A DNA stretch of 64,000 bases from NZQO01 sp964639255 (GTDB lineage: Bacteria; Bacteroidota; Bacteroidia; Flavobacteriales; Flavobacteriaceae). Below the pieces are notes generated by a model, which saw nothing but the letters and a program-made list of their open reading frames with translations, made no database searches and had not been told where the DNA came from. The stretch spans positions 5,000-68,999 of the forward strand of contig CAZXDP010000009.1 in the NCBI GenBank assembly GCA_964639255.1. The letters run 5' to 3'. Below, piece by piece: positions 35,002-44,758 of the stretch (the stretch's first letter is position 1; the number at the start of each line of letters is the position of its first letter). The translations under genes were made by a program, and so were the position numbers.

Positions 35002-38000
35002 TTAGCGGTACAAGGTGAAATGCCCTACAAAATCTCTGTTGGAATTTGCCGCGAGCTTTACTACGTACCAGTAATCTCCCGTTGGCAATTCGGAGCCGTT
35101 GTACCTGCCGTCCCAGCTTTCACCTGCCCGGAGCTCTGCTACCTTTCGTCCATAGCGGTCGAAAATAGCAGTCAAAATATTGGGGTAATATTCTGCACAT
35201 CCCGGTTTCCAGGTGTCGACGACACCATCGCCATTCGGGGTAAAATAGTTGGGGATACATATTTCTATGAATTCTAAGAATATTAGGGCTTGTGCTGTAC
35301 AACCACTGCTATCTGTAACGGTCACCAAATATTCACCTGTTTCGGAAATGATAAAGGAATTGGTACTGCCATAATCGGTTCCGTTCAAGGTATATACATA
35401 TCCTCCCGTACCTCCCGCGGTATTCGCCAAAATCTCGTTGAGGCCACCTTCCGAAAGGGAGAGGGTAAGGGGATCAAATTGGCCAATATTGAAGAATTCT
35501 GTTGAAACGATACAACCGTTACTGTGTCGCACCAAGATATAATTGTCTTGACTTGGCGGCAGGTTCTCGAACACGTTGCTACTCTGGTAGGGACCACCGT
35601 TCAACGAATAATCAATCTGCGATACATCGGTATTGCTGTCATCTACCGTAACGGTCACTACATTGCCCGTGAAATTATTCTCACATATGTACTCCAGATC
35701 TATAAAAGGATTCAACAATACAGCATCCGGGAATTCAATTTCCTGCTCCCGTTCGCAACCGTTGGCGTCGCGTATATACACCACGTGGTTGCCACCGCCC
35801 AAGTTGTCGAAATCAAAAATGGTTTGGGTAGGTGTTCCAGCAGTATACGGACCGTCATAATTGTTCAAACTTACACTATAGGGTGGGGTTCCTCCTTGAA
35901 TTTCAACACTGAAGGCACCATCGGCATCGCCCACGCAAATCTCTGGCAGGGTAGAACCCGGTACAATATCTGCTAAAATAGGTGCTGGCTCTGCAATGGT
36001 AAAGCTATAGTTTATGAAGCAACCAAGTTCATCTTGAATAATGGCATCATAGTCTCCCGGAGCAAGATTCTCAAAACGATCGGTCACGAAAAACTGGTCT
36101 AACCTTGGCGAAATGGCGTATTGTATAGTTCCAGTACCACCAATTCCGTTGAATTCTATCCATCCATCCCTATCTCCAAAACAAAGCACATTGCCAATTT
36201 CAGGATCAATTTCAAGGGCCGTATCGGGTTCGGTAATTTCAATGGTTTCCGAAGTTTCGTTACAATCGTCACTTTCCACATAGACCGAATAGCTACCTGC
36301 CGCCAGTTCATCGAAAATTGCTGGGGTATCGATGGAGGTTCTTATTGTATTCCCTGCACTGTCCCGTAGGTAATACACATAATTGCCCAAACCACCCAAG
36401 GCCCTTGCCACGATTACTCCCGTCTCGTCGCCCACACAATTGATGGTGGGATTGGTCGAATTTAGTACGATTTCCAAATCTGGTAACGGATCAATGGTAA
36501 TATCATTGGTGACATTGGCGATACATCCATTATCATCTCTCACATAATACCTATAAGTTCCTGGTGTTACGCTAAAGGTTGTCGAGGTAGTAAACGTCCC
36601 TAAAATGGGCGTAAAGCTAGGATTGTCACTATACTCATAAGGCCCCGTTCCCCCACTTGCGCTTAAGGTTAATTGCGTATCGACCGTACAAGTTTGCGTG
36701 CTTTCCACAATAAGATTGGGCGAAACCTCTGTTGGCTGGTTAATGATCACGTCCTCAGATTCGAAAACGCACTGAAGTGCATCGGTAATTCGGACTTGGT
36801 ATACCCCAGCCGATAGATTCTCAAAAATAGGGTTCGTTTGTGGGCCAGAGGTAAAGCTATCTGGCGACGATTTTACAAGTGTATACAAATAGTTGCCTCC
36901 CTGTCCTCCTGAGATATTAATTACTTCAATGGTACCATCTTGGTCTCCATAGCATTCCAATGTGATGTTGTTCGCGACAAAATCGGCGTCAATGGGATCA
37001 GGCTGTTCAAGAGATACCGTTGCAATCTCGATACACCCTTGAGCATCCCGAACGGTGACCGTGTAAATTCCTGCACCGAGGTCTTCAAAAACATTGACCG
37101 GAGAGAAAGGTACATTGACCGGGCCGGATAATTGAAAGTTGTAAGGCGGTGTTCCGCCAGAGCCTACTGCCGTAATGATTCCACCATCATTATCGCAAGT
37201 AACTGGAGCAGTTTCATTGGCTACCACATCTACTGCGGAATTGGGAGCATCTATATTTACCACATTTGAAACCGTGGCACAAAACGGACTGTCGGTTTCA
37301 ATAATTTCAACAGAATAATTACCTGCGGCTAAACCTGTTATCAACTGCGGATTTGTGGATGTATTGGCAGTTATGGGGCCACCGATAGGGTTCCCGGCAC
37401 CATCCAATAACTGGTAGGTGTAGTTTCCGGTATAGCCGACGATATCCAATTCCATTTCGCCAATGGCATCACCAAAACAATTGTTATCTGCAATCGGTGT
37501 TAAGGTGGCTTCAATTAAATCGAATGGTGGAACCTCGAATGCGTTCGTCAAATAATAACAGTTGGTGTCCAGATCATTTACTTGGAAGTAATAATTGCCC
37601 GGACCAGGAATACTGAAAATATTAGAGGTTTGGGGCAATCCGTCAGGGAGCATCTGATACGTATAATTTCCGCCTGGAGGTGTTACGATAATTTCAATTT
37701 CACCTGTATTGTTACAATCGATAGGAGAAACTATCCCAAAGCTTGCAGCCGTAATGGTTTCTAGAGGATCGATCGTAATCGTATCCGTAGCGATACAGCC
37801 ATTGCTATCTTGAACATAAGCGGTAATGGTTTGAACTGTTCCATCGTCGATGACGGTAAAAGTGTTGTTTGTAAAATAATTTAGGTTGTCTAAACTATAA
37901 AGGTAGCCAGGTGTTCCGCCTAAGCCTGTAATGATTACAGTTACGGTGCTCGGAGTGTTATCTGGGGTGCAAACAAACGCATCTGCAGTAGCTGAAGCAT

Positions 38001-41000
38001 CCAATACCGGCGGTTCGCCAATTGTTGCATCGGCCGTTGCGATACAGTCCCTTCCCGAAGTCACTTGAACGGTATAGGTGCCTGTGGGCAGTCCGGTAAA
38101 AATGTTCGATGTTTGCGCCGGAACAACAATTGGAGCGATTATCTCATAGGTATATATTGGATTATTATTTCCCGGTGCTAAGGTGACAGTAATAATACCG
38201 TCGCTACTACCTACACAACTGGTATCGGTTGTATTGGTTGTAAATGTTACAGGAGTGGCAGCTTCCATGGTAATTGCTACATCCTCTGTACAACCTGTCG
38301 CAGTGTCTGTTACAGTAATCGTGTAGGTACCTGAGGGCACTCCACTGAAAACATTTCCAGCTAAGGTTATCGAGGGTGGATTGGGTACTATGGAATAGGT
38401 ATAGCTACCCGTTCCGCCATTCGCATTAACGGTAATCACTCCATCATCATTACTACAACTAGGCAATGAGGTGGCGGTGGCGGCAAGACCCAAAGGCGGA
38501 GCAATGGTTACCGATACTGTATTGCCGCAACCGTTGGCATCGTTTACCTCAATGGTATGGGTGCCAGAGCTCACATCAGTAATGGTATAGGGTAGCGTCT
38601 GAGTTTGGAAAGAACCGCCGTTGAAGCTAATGCTGTAGGGAGGTATTCCAGCGCTCACCAAGGTAACATCTATTTCAAAATCGCCTTCAGCCGTATCACA
38701 TTGGTTGGTCACATTTGCATCAATTACCGGTGCTGGGTCTTCTGGTAAAATGGTCGCAGGGCCAGTAACAATACAACCATACGCATCCTTTACGTGAATA
38801 TAATACGTCCCTGCATTGGCATTGAACGTGTTGTTCGACCCCCAAGAAGGATCGGTTGGAGCTGGAGCTGCAGGTGTTGTTGTCATTTGATACTGGTAGG
38901 GTGGTGTTCCATCCTGACCGAGTGCGCTAATGACACCAGAATTTGCATTACAGTTGGCATTTTGATCTACCGTCACATCTATATCCAGTTGAACCTGCGA
39001 TTCGGTAATGTTAAAGGCTGCGGTAACCACACCACAACCCGCGTTGGAGCCAGATGTTTCCGTGATAAGAACAAAATAACTGCCCACGGGTAATGGGCCC
39101 AAATCGGTAACGGTTATAGAACCTCCGGCCGGTATCACACCAGAACCATTGATTCCTGTAGTAGTTGTGGTGGTAGATTCATAAATTTCATAATCTACAT
39201 TCACCGCTGTTGCGTATGTACTATTTACGGTAAAGGTTACGGTACCATCGGCACTTCCCGTACAGGTAACATTATTGCTGCTTACCGCATCTACCGTTAA
39301 GGTTGAATTTGTTGGTACCGGAATGGTGGATTGCTCGTAGTAATAGCATTGTGTCGATTCATCGTATACGATAAATGTGTAGGTAACTCCTGGGATTAGC
39401 CCAGTAAAGGTGGCCGAACGGCTTCCTGCCGGAGTTTCGGGAATCCACGTTCCTCCAGGTGGCGGAACAACAACGCCCCCGTTATAGATATCGAACCAGA
39501 ATGGACCGGCGCTCGGCAGTGAGGACGCAACTGTAACCACAGCGGTTCCGCCAGTGGCACAATCTACTGTAGTATCAATATCAATATCCAAATCACTTGG
39601 TGGAGAAGCTATTAATATATTCTGAATAAGCTCCACACAGCCATTGGCATCGATTACCCGTAACTCATAAATCCCGAAATCTAGGCCCGAAAAGGTGAAG
39701 GAAGCGCTACCATCGTTATCTATTTCAGAACCTGTATAGCCATTGGAACCTGTCAAGTAGTAATCATATAATGGTGTACCGCCAGAAACTCCGGTTATTG
39801 TAATTTCACCTTGCGAAGTACCCCCGGGCGTACACGTAATGTCAACACTAGTATAATTCACGGCAATTGGGTCTGGTTCGGTAAGAGTTATCGTGTCGGA
39901 ATCGGAACAAGCATTGGCATCGGTAAGGGTTACGGTATAGGTTCCCGCGGGAAGTCCTGTCGTTTGTGTTCCGTAATCGATTCCGGAAGTGTTGTTGAAA
40001 ACATTAATGGTAAAGGGAGGCGTACCCGCAGAAGGATCAAAAGTTACGTCAATTGCTCCGTTGGCATCCCCGTTACATAGGATGTTTTGCGATTGGGCCA
40101 CGACATCCAATTGGGGCAATGATAGCGGGTCGATCGTTATAATACCAGATTCTACCGTACAACCTTGGGCATCGGTTACTTCAAATTGGTAGGTGCCCGG
40201 TGTTCCGGTGGGATAGGTAAAGGGGGAACCCGTGGCGCCCAAAGCCGTGTATGCACCTCCATTAAAAGATACGGCGTAGTTGAAGGGAGCTGTTCCGCCG
40301 CCAATAGTACCCGTTATAATAGCATCTGGATTTGTTGTGCAATCGAGATCTTTCGTTAAAACAGCACTTAGGGTTAGCTCTGGTGCGATAACTTGGGTAG
40401 GAAGGGTTACCTCGCAACCCAGCGCATCCCGAACGATAATTGTATAGCTGCCTGGTCCTAATCCAGTAAAGACATTGCTGGACTGGAACGGGCCGCCATT
40501 CAGACTAAATTCAAAGGGAGCTTGTCCTGCCGTTACGGTGACCTCAATGGAAGCGCCGTTCGTAGTGTCGTAACATAAGTCGGAGGCAAGGCTAATTTCA
40601 GCCACTGGCGTTACGGGTGCGGTCAAATCGAACGTATCGGTCACGATACAGCCATTGGCATCTTCTACCGTTACGATATAGGTGCCGGTTTGGGTTAATC
40701 CAATAAAGATATTGCTGCCCTGTGGGCCTAGCACTGTAGCATCAGGGAGTTCTAAGCTATAAGAATTTCCGCCCCAGCCACCTGTGGCTGTTATGGTGAC
40801 ACGACCTGAGTCTATACAACTTATAGGGGTTACATCTGTTGTAAAGGACAGCGGTGTATTTGGTTCGGCCACAATGACCGATGTGGTTGCTTCACAGTTG
40901 GTATCATTGTCGGTCACCACGATGGTATAAGTTCCTGCGGCAAGTCCAGTAAGGATTATTGGCGAAGTCCCAGCGGTTGGGAGTCCGCCATTGATGGTAT

Positions 41001-44000
41001 AGACGAAATTTGTGGTGCCTGATACGGTAAATCGAACCGATCCGTCATCATCGCCCACACAGGTTACATCGTTTAGATTTTGGCCTACGACCGAAATGGT
41101 AGGCAATGGCAAAATGCTGTACGATTCGCTATAGGTACATTCGTTGGCGTCACGTACTTGGAAGGTATAGGTACCAGGAGCTAATCCTGCAAAAATATTA
41201 GAAGATTGATATGGTGTTGCCGCTGCAGCGGGTGCAATAATTTGATATTCCAAAGGTGCTACACCACCGCTCCCTGCTGGTACCGTAACCGTAACCGTGG
41301 TCTCATTGGTAGGGCAGGTAAGGGGTGTGTTGCTAAAGGTTAAATCTGTGGGAGGATCTAGTGGCGGAATGGTAATTTCATTGGTTACAAATGTACAATC
41401 GTTGGCGTCTCTTATCGTAACACTATAGGTTCCTGCTGTTAATCCTGTAAAGATTGGACTTGTCTGGTAGGTAACTCCATCGATGCTATATTCATAAGGA
41501 GGTGTACCGCCAGATACGCCGGTTACCTCAATCGTACCTGTTGCATTACAAGTATAGGGGGAGGTTAATTCTGCGATTCCCTCAATGGGCGTCGCGGTGT
41601 CAATAACGACTTGTTGTGCTGGTGTAAAACAAACCGATGACCCTACTGTATATTCCACGACAGCTAAGTAAGTGCCTGCTGAAAGTCCCGTAAAAACAGG
41701 AGAGTTGCTAAACGTTCCCAAGGGGCCATTAATTCCGTAGCGCAAGGAATTACCATTCGGGTTGGAAACGTTGAAGGTAATGCTACCCGTATTTCCAGGT
41801 TCGGCGCAAAGAATATCCTCGTGGGTAACCATAAATTCTGGTGCAGGTATTTGATTTATAGTAATTGTAGTAGTCGCCTCACAATTGTTATTATCAACCA
41901 CCCTAATGTTATAAGTTCCTCCTGGTGCTGAGACGGCAAATACAGGATCTGTCTGAAATACGGTGGTGCTATTTATATAATAGAAGTAGGGAGGGGTACC
42001 GCCCTGCGGATATATGGTTATTTCCCCGTCTGTACATGTAAGGGGTTCGGTTATCGCGGCCGAAACCGTAAGCTCGGGTGGTTCTACTATTTCCACATCT
42101 CCTTCAAAAAAGCAACCGTCTTCGGTTTCCACTACCGCTCTATAGAAGCCCGGGTTTAAATTTGAAAACGTATGGCTGTTAGGGGCAATGGGACCTACAC
42201 TATTTATCAAAGTCGCTCCTTGGTATAGCGAATAAAAATATTGCGGTTCCGCATCGTTCGCAGCTAAAGTAATGCTACCCTTGTCTCCATGACACAAAGG
42301 TTGGGCGATGTTGGTTGTTACGGTAAAATCTCTTTCCCTTATCTGAATGTCGGGTACTGTAAACACACACGCCTCTTCTGGATTGGGCAATCCCGATTGC
42401 CTAATGTGTACCGTATACAACCCGGCCGCTGTTATCGTAAATTCATTGCTGGCCTGATAAGTAACACCGTCTAGGCTATATTCGTATCCGCTTGGTACAT
42501 TGATAACACGGATACTTCCTGGGGAATCGCAAATAATATCGGTAGCCTCCACATCGGGGTTCAGTAAATTTTGGTAGACGTTGAAGTAAAACTGATTGAA
42601 ACATCCGCCTGGATAGTTGATTGTGAGCCTAAATTGTCCGGCCGTATTGGCCGTATAATTGGGACCCGTAGCAATTTGGTTCCAGGTACAAGAAGGGTTC
42701 TCGTTGGCACAATCTGAATTTCCAACGGGAGTACAACTGGTTTCATCCAACTGTTCCCAAATAATTGAGGTGGCCTGTCCCAAATCGACATTGAGCTCTG
42801 TAAAATCATTGAGACCGCAGAGGTAAATATTTGGAAGTTCTTTCCCGTCATTAGGGCAAATTACCACTTCATCGGCATAGGGGATAATGGGATTGGTAAT
42901 GTTCGCGCCGTACAGCGTAACATTGTATTGTTGCACGATGGAACGGCATGGGGCGGCCGCCGTGTTGAACGAATAGTACGTTCCCGTGGCAATCACGGTA
43001 ATGGTTTGGCCCGTGCCAATAACAGGGGTGCCGGAAGGATCTGTAGACCAAGAATACGATACGTACCCTGGTTCAGCCGTTAGTTCTATGCTATCTCCAC
43101 AGAGTACCTCGTCTTGTTCAAATACGCAATCGTCAAGATCTACCAAAGTGTTGGTTACACTTGGCGTAGTTAGACATCCTGTATTGGTGCTATAACTGGG
43201 ATCGTCTGTAATTTGAAAATCGGGGTTGAGTGTGCCGTAATAGGTTGCGAAGGCTTGGTTTTCAATAATGTTAGAGCATACTGGTGCCAATTGCTGGCAG
43301 GTTTCAACCACATTCGCCTTGATCCGTATTTCTGAAAGGGGCGTATTCTGTAGGACTAGATAATCTTCAATGCTAAAAACAAGCTCGCGCGCCACAGGAT
43401 TATAGGTATGTGTTACCCCAGCGGGGAGCGTAAGGTCGGCCTCATCAAATTCAATGTTAATGGGCAGAACATCCCTAATAGTGAAGTTGCGGGCATCGTC
43501 GTTTCCAATGTTTTGGAAACCAATAACATAATTGAGCTCTTGTCCAAGATTTACAGGTTGGCCGCCAATATCGTTGCCAAATTCATCCTCTACGATTTTT
43601 GTAAGCAATATTCTGGGCTCGATAATTTCCACCGCGAACGCAAATAGGTACTGTAAGAAGAAATCGCTCGAGGTTCGTAAACTCATCGTTGCTTGCGTAT
43701 CGCCGTTGTTGATTACACTATTGCCAGGATTTGGCACCCTAAGGATACCCGAATCGAACCCTAAGGTGTTGGCACTATTGAGGTTTCTATCGTTTACTGG
43801 GGTGGCATCCAACTGGGTGACGGCACTTCTGAAAAAGTTGTTGGCAGGCCTGTCTGTCGTGGAAAGGTTCGTTCCGTTTAGCGCCATTTGATCTCCTGTA
43901 ATCGAAACATCGCCTTCTAATGTGGCAAAGGCCAAGTTAGCCCGCACGGGCTGGGGTGCAGGAACGGTCCTAAATCCATCTACAATAATATCCACGTCGG

Positions 44001-44685
44001 GAATATTTCTAAAAATAGCACTGAATCCATCAAAACTTGTAATGGATTTGCTGGGCAGAGTAAGATCTTCATAAACAACCAATAAAGACCAGCCTGCACT
44101 ATTTCCATTACGGTTGTTCTGTTGGTTCCCAACACCTTCTCTAGTTGAAATGTTACCCACGGTGTAGGTGCCCTCGGCATCAGTACCGTAGCTTTGCAAC
44201 ATGGTAGTTACATCGGCTACGCACGCATAGGGATAGGCATCGTTTAATGGGGTGGTCTGGTCGCGATAGATAATTTCACCTGTAATATCTACGTAACCAC
44301 CTGTAGGGCCTTTGAACCTCACTTGATTTACAACAGGATCGTCTGAGACCACAGCTGCCCAATAGAGGCTTGCGTGCACGATTTCATAACAATCGGGATC
44401 GGGAAATTCCAAATCGGCGCTACTTGAATTGAACGTACTGGGGTCGCCATCAATATCCACATAGATCATGTTGATATTACTATTGTTCCCGGCATTTAGA
44501 TCATTAAAGGGGACATTGCTATAGGGCCCAAGGTTATTGTTTCCTATAAGTTCAATATCGCCTTTTAGATCATCATCAAACCGTGGGGTAAAAGGAATGA
44601 GGTTCTGCGCAAAACCGTGTAGTCCAAAGAGCAACACTAGGGCTACTAAGACAACTTTTTTGGGGTGGGGTAATGGTTTTTTCAT
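35002..44685 (-). CDS. sprB: SprB-like giant repetitive cell-surface adhesin
   Basis: A 3227-residue secreted protein. Signal peptide 1-27; an N-terminal domain to about residue 360 with HASLYWAAVVSDD and GNSAGWSLLVVYEDLT, typical of large flavobacterial T9SS proteins; a DUF11-like domain (about 360-490) and Ig-like parts to 710. Then about 29 SprB-type repeats of 60-85 residues, each with a pattern such as CNGDANGAI, GGTPPYxYS, GLxAGTYxVTVxDANGC. A type B T9SS sorting domain ends the protein (IPNYFTPNGDGVVDTW, about 3143-3227). SprB is the mobile adhesin that drives gliding; this one is about half the size of the F. johnsoniae protein as I recall it. Flanked by sprD- and sprF-like genes. Confidence 0.88.
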   Translation of the reverse strand: MKKPLPHPKKVVLVALVLLFGLHGFAQNLIPFTPRFDDDLKGDIELIGNNNLGPYSNVPFNDLNAGNNSNINMIYVDIDGDPSTFNSSSADLEFPDPDCYEIVHASLYWAAVVSDDPVVNQVRFKGPTGGYVDITGEIIYRDQTTPLNDAYPYACVADVTTMLQSYGTDAEGTYTVGNISTREGVGNQQNNRNGNSAGWSLLVVYEDLTLPSKSITSFDGFSAIFRNIPDVDIIVDGFRTVPAPQPVRANLAFATLEGDVSITGDQMALNGTNLSTTDRPANNFFRSAVTQLDATPVNDRNLNSANTLGFDSGILRVPNPGNSVINNGDTQATMSLRTSSDFFLQYLFAFAVEIIEPRILLTKIVEDEFGNDIGGQPVNLGQELNYVIGFQNIGNDDARNFTIRDVLPINIEFDEADLTLPAGVTHTYNPVARELVFSIEDYLVLQNTPLSEIRIKANVVETCQQLAPVCSNIIENQAFATYYGTLNPDFQITDDPSYSTNTGCLTTPSVTNTLVDLDDCVFEQDEVLCGDSIELTAEPGYVSYSWSTDPSGTPVIGTGQTITVIATGTYYSFNTAAAPCRSIVQQYNVTLYGANITNPIIPYADEVVICPNDGKELPNIYLCGLNDFTELNVDLGQATSIIWEQLDETSCTPVGNSDCANENPSCTWNQIATGPNYTANTAGQFRLTINYPGGCFNQFYFNVYQNLLNPDVEATDIICDSPGSIRVINVPSGYEYSLDGVTYQASNEFTITAAGLYTVHIRQSGLPNPEEACVFTVPDIQIRERDFTVTTNIAQPLCHGDKGSITLAANDAEPQYFYSLYQGATLINSVGPIAPNSHTFSNLNPGFYRAVVETEDGCFFEGDVEIVEPPELTVSAAITEPLTCTDGEITIYPQGGTPPYFYYINSTTVFQTDPVFAVSAPGGTYNIRVVDNNNCEATTTITINQIPAPEFMVTHEDILCAEPGNTGSITFNVSNPNGNSLRYGINGPLGTFSNSPVFTGLSAGTYLAVVEYTVGSSVCFTPAQQVVIDTATPIEGIAELTSPYTCNATGTIEVTGVSGGTPPYEYSIDGVTYQTSPIFTGLTAGTYSVTIRDANDCTFVTNEITIPPLDPPTDLTFSNTPLTCPTNETTVTVTVPAGSGGVAPLEYQIIAPAAAATPYQSSNIFAGLAPGTYTFQVRDANECTYSESYSILPLPTISVVGQNLNDVTCVGDDDGSVRFTVSGTTNFVYTINGGLPTAGTSPIILTGLAAGTYTIVVTDNDTNCEATTSVIVAEPNTPLSFTTDVTPISCIDSGRVTITATGGWGGNSYSLELPDATVLGPQGSNIFIGLTQTGTYIVTVEDANGCIVTDTFDLTAPVTPVAEISLASDLCYDTTNGASIEVTVTAGQAPFEFSLNGGPFQSSNVFTGLGPGSYTIIVRDALGCEVTLPTQVIAPELTLSAVLTKDLDCTTNPDAIITGTIGGGTAPFNYAVSFNGGAYTALGATGSPFTYPTGTPGTYQFEVTDAQGCTVESGIITIDPLSLPQLDVVAQSQNILCNGDANGAIDVTFDPSAGTPPFTINVFNNTSGIDYGTQTTGLPAGTYTVTLTDANACSDSDTITLTEPDPIAVNYTSVDITCTPGGTSQGEITITGVSGGTPLYDYYLTGSNGYTGSEIDNDGSASFTFSGLDFGIYELRVIDANGCVELIQNILIASPPSDLDIDIDTTVDCATGGTAVVTVASSLPSAGPFWFDIYNGGVVVPPPGGTWIPETPAGSRSATFTGLIPGVTYTFIVYDESTQCYYYEQSTIPVPTNSTLTVDAVSSNNVTCTGSADGTVTFTVNSTYATAVNVDYEIYESTTTTTTGINGSGVIPAGGSITVTDLGPLPVGSYFVLITETSGSNAGCGVVTAAFNITESQVQLDIDVTVDQNANCNANSGVISALGQDGTPPYQYQMTTTPAAPAPTDPSWGSNNTFNANAGTYYIHVKDAYGCIVTGPATILPEDPAPVIDANVTNQCDTAEGDFEIDVTLVSAGIPPYSISFNGGSFQTQTLPYTITDVSSGTHTIEVNDANGCGNTVSVTIAPPLGLAATATSLPSCSNDDGVITVNANGGTGSYTYSIVPNPPSITLAGNVFSGVPSGTYTITVTDTATGCTEDVAITMEAATPVTFTTNTTDTSCVGSSDGIITVTLAPGNNNPIYTYEIIAPIVVPAQTSNIFTGLPTGTYTVQVTSGRDCIATADATIGEPPVLDASATADAFVCTPDNTPSTVTVIITGLGGTPGYLYSLDNLNYFTNNTFTVIDDGTVQTITAYVQDSNGCIATDTITIDPLETITAASFGIVSPIDCNNTGEIEIIVTPPGGNYTYQMLPDGLPQTSNIFSIPGPGNYYFQVNDLDTNCYYLTNAFEVPPFDLIEATLTPIADNNCFGDAIGEMELDIVGYTGNYTYQLLDGAGNPIGGPITANTSTNPQLITGLAAGNYSVEIIETDSPFCATVSNVVNIDAPNSAVDVVANETAPVTCDNDGGIITAVGSGGTPPYNFQLSGPVNVPFSPVNVFEDLGAGIYTVTVRDAQGCIEIATVSLEQPDPIDADFVANNITLECYGDQDGTIEVINISGGQGGNYLYTLVKSSPDSFTSGPQTNPIFENLSAGVYQVRITDALQCVFESEDVIINQPTEVSPNLIVESTQTCTVDTQLTLSASGGTGPYEYSDNPSFTPILGTFTTSTTFSVTPGTYRYYVRDDNGCIANVTNDITIDPLPDLEIVLNSTNPTINCVGDETGVIVARALGGLGNYVYYLRDSAGNTIRTSIDTPAIFDELAAGSYSVYVESDDCNETSETIEITEPDTALEIDPEIGNVLCFGDRDGWIEFNGIGGTGTIQYAISPRLDQFFVTDRFENLAPGDYDAIIQDELGCFINYSFTIAEPAPILADIVPGSTLPEICVGDADGAFSVEIQGGTPPYSVSLNNYDGPYTAGTPTQTIFDFDNLGGGNHVVYIRDANGCEREQEIEFPDAVLLNPFIDLEYICENNFTGNVVTVTVDDSNTDVSQIDYSLNGGPYQSSNVFENLPPSQDNYILVRHSNGCIVSTEFFNIGQFDPLTLSLSEGGLNEILANTAGGTGGYVYTLNGTDYGSTNSFIISETGEYLVTVTDSSGCTAQALIFLEFIEICIPNYFTPNGDGVVDTWKPGCAEYYPNILTAIFDRYGRKVAELRAGESWDGRYNGSELPTGDYWYVVKLAANSNRDFVGHFTLYR

Positions 44686-44713
44686 AGTCTGTTAGGTTGT
44701 TGTGGTACAGTAA

Positions 44714-44735
44714 TATCCTAATCTAAATTAGGATA
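44714..44735 (-). promoter_or_regulatory. Hairpin between sprD- and sprB-like genes
   Basis: A perfect 9-bp stem (44714-44722 with 44727-44735) and 4-nt loop in the 73-bp gap before the adhesin gene, about 28 bp before its ATG. No T-run follows, so it is not a typical terminator; an RNA-processing or stability role is possible. Confidence 0.45.
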
Positions 44736-44758
44736 GCGCGGGGAACACTGTGTTATGG

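Noticed and set aside
35524..35976. 150-codon open frame on the + strand
   Set aside because: Antisense to the SprB-like repeats; no domain or start context, and the coding frame on the other strand is beyond doubt.
35002..44685. Regular repeats that could suggest a CRISPR array
   Set aside because: Repeats are 60-85 codons long, diverged and in frame, with no short identical repeats and spacers.
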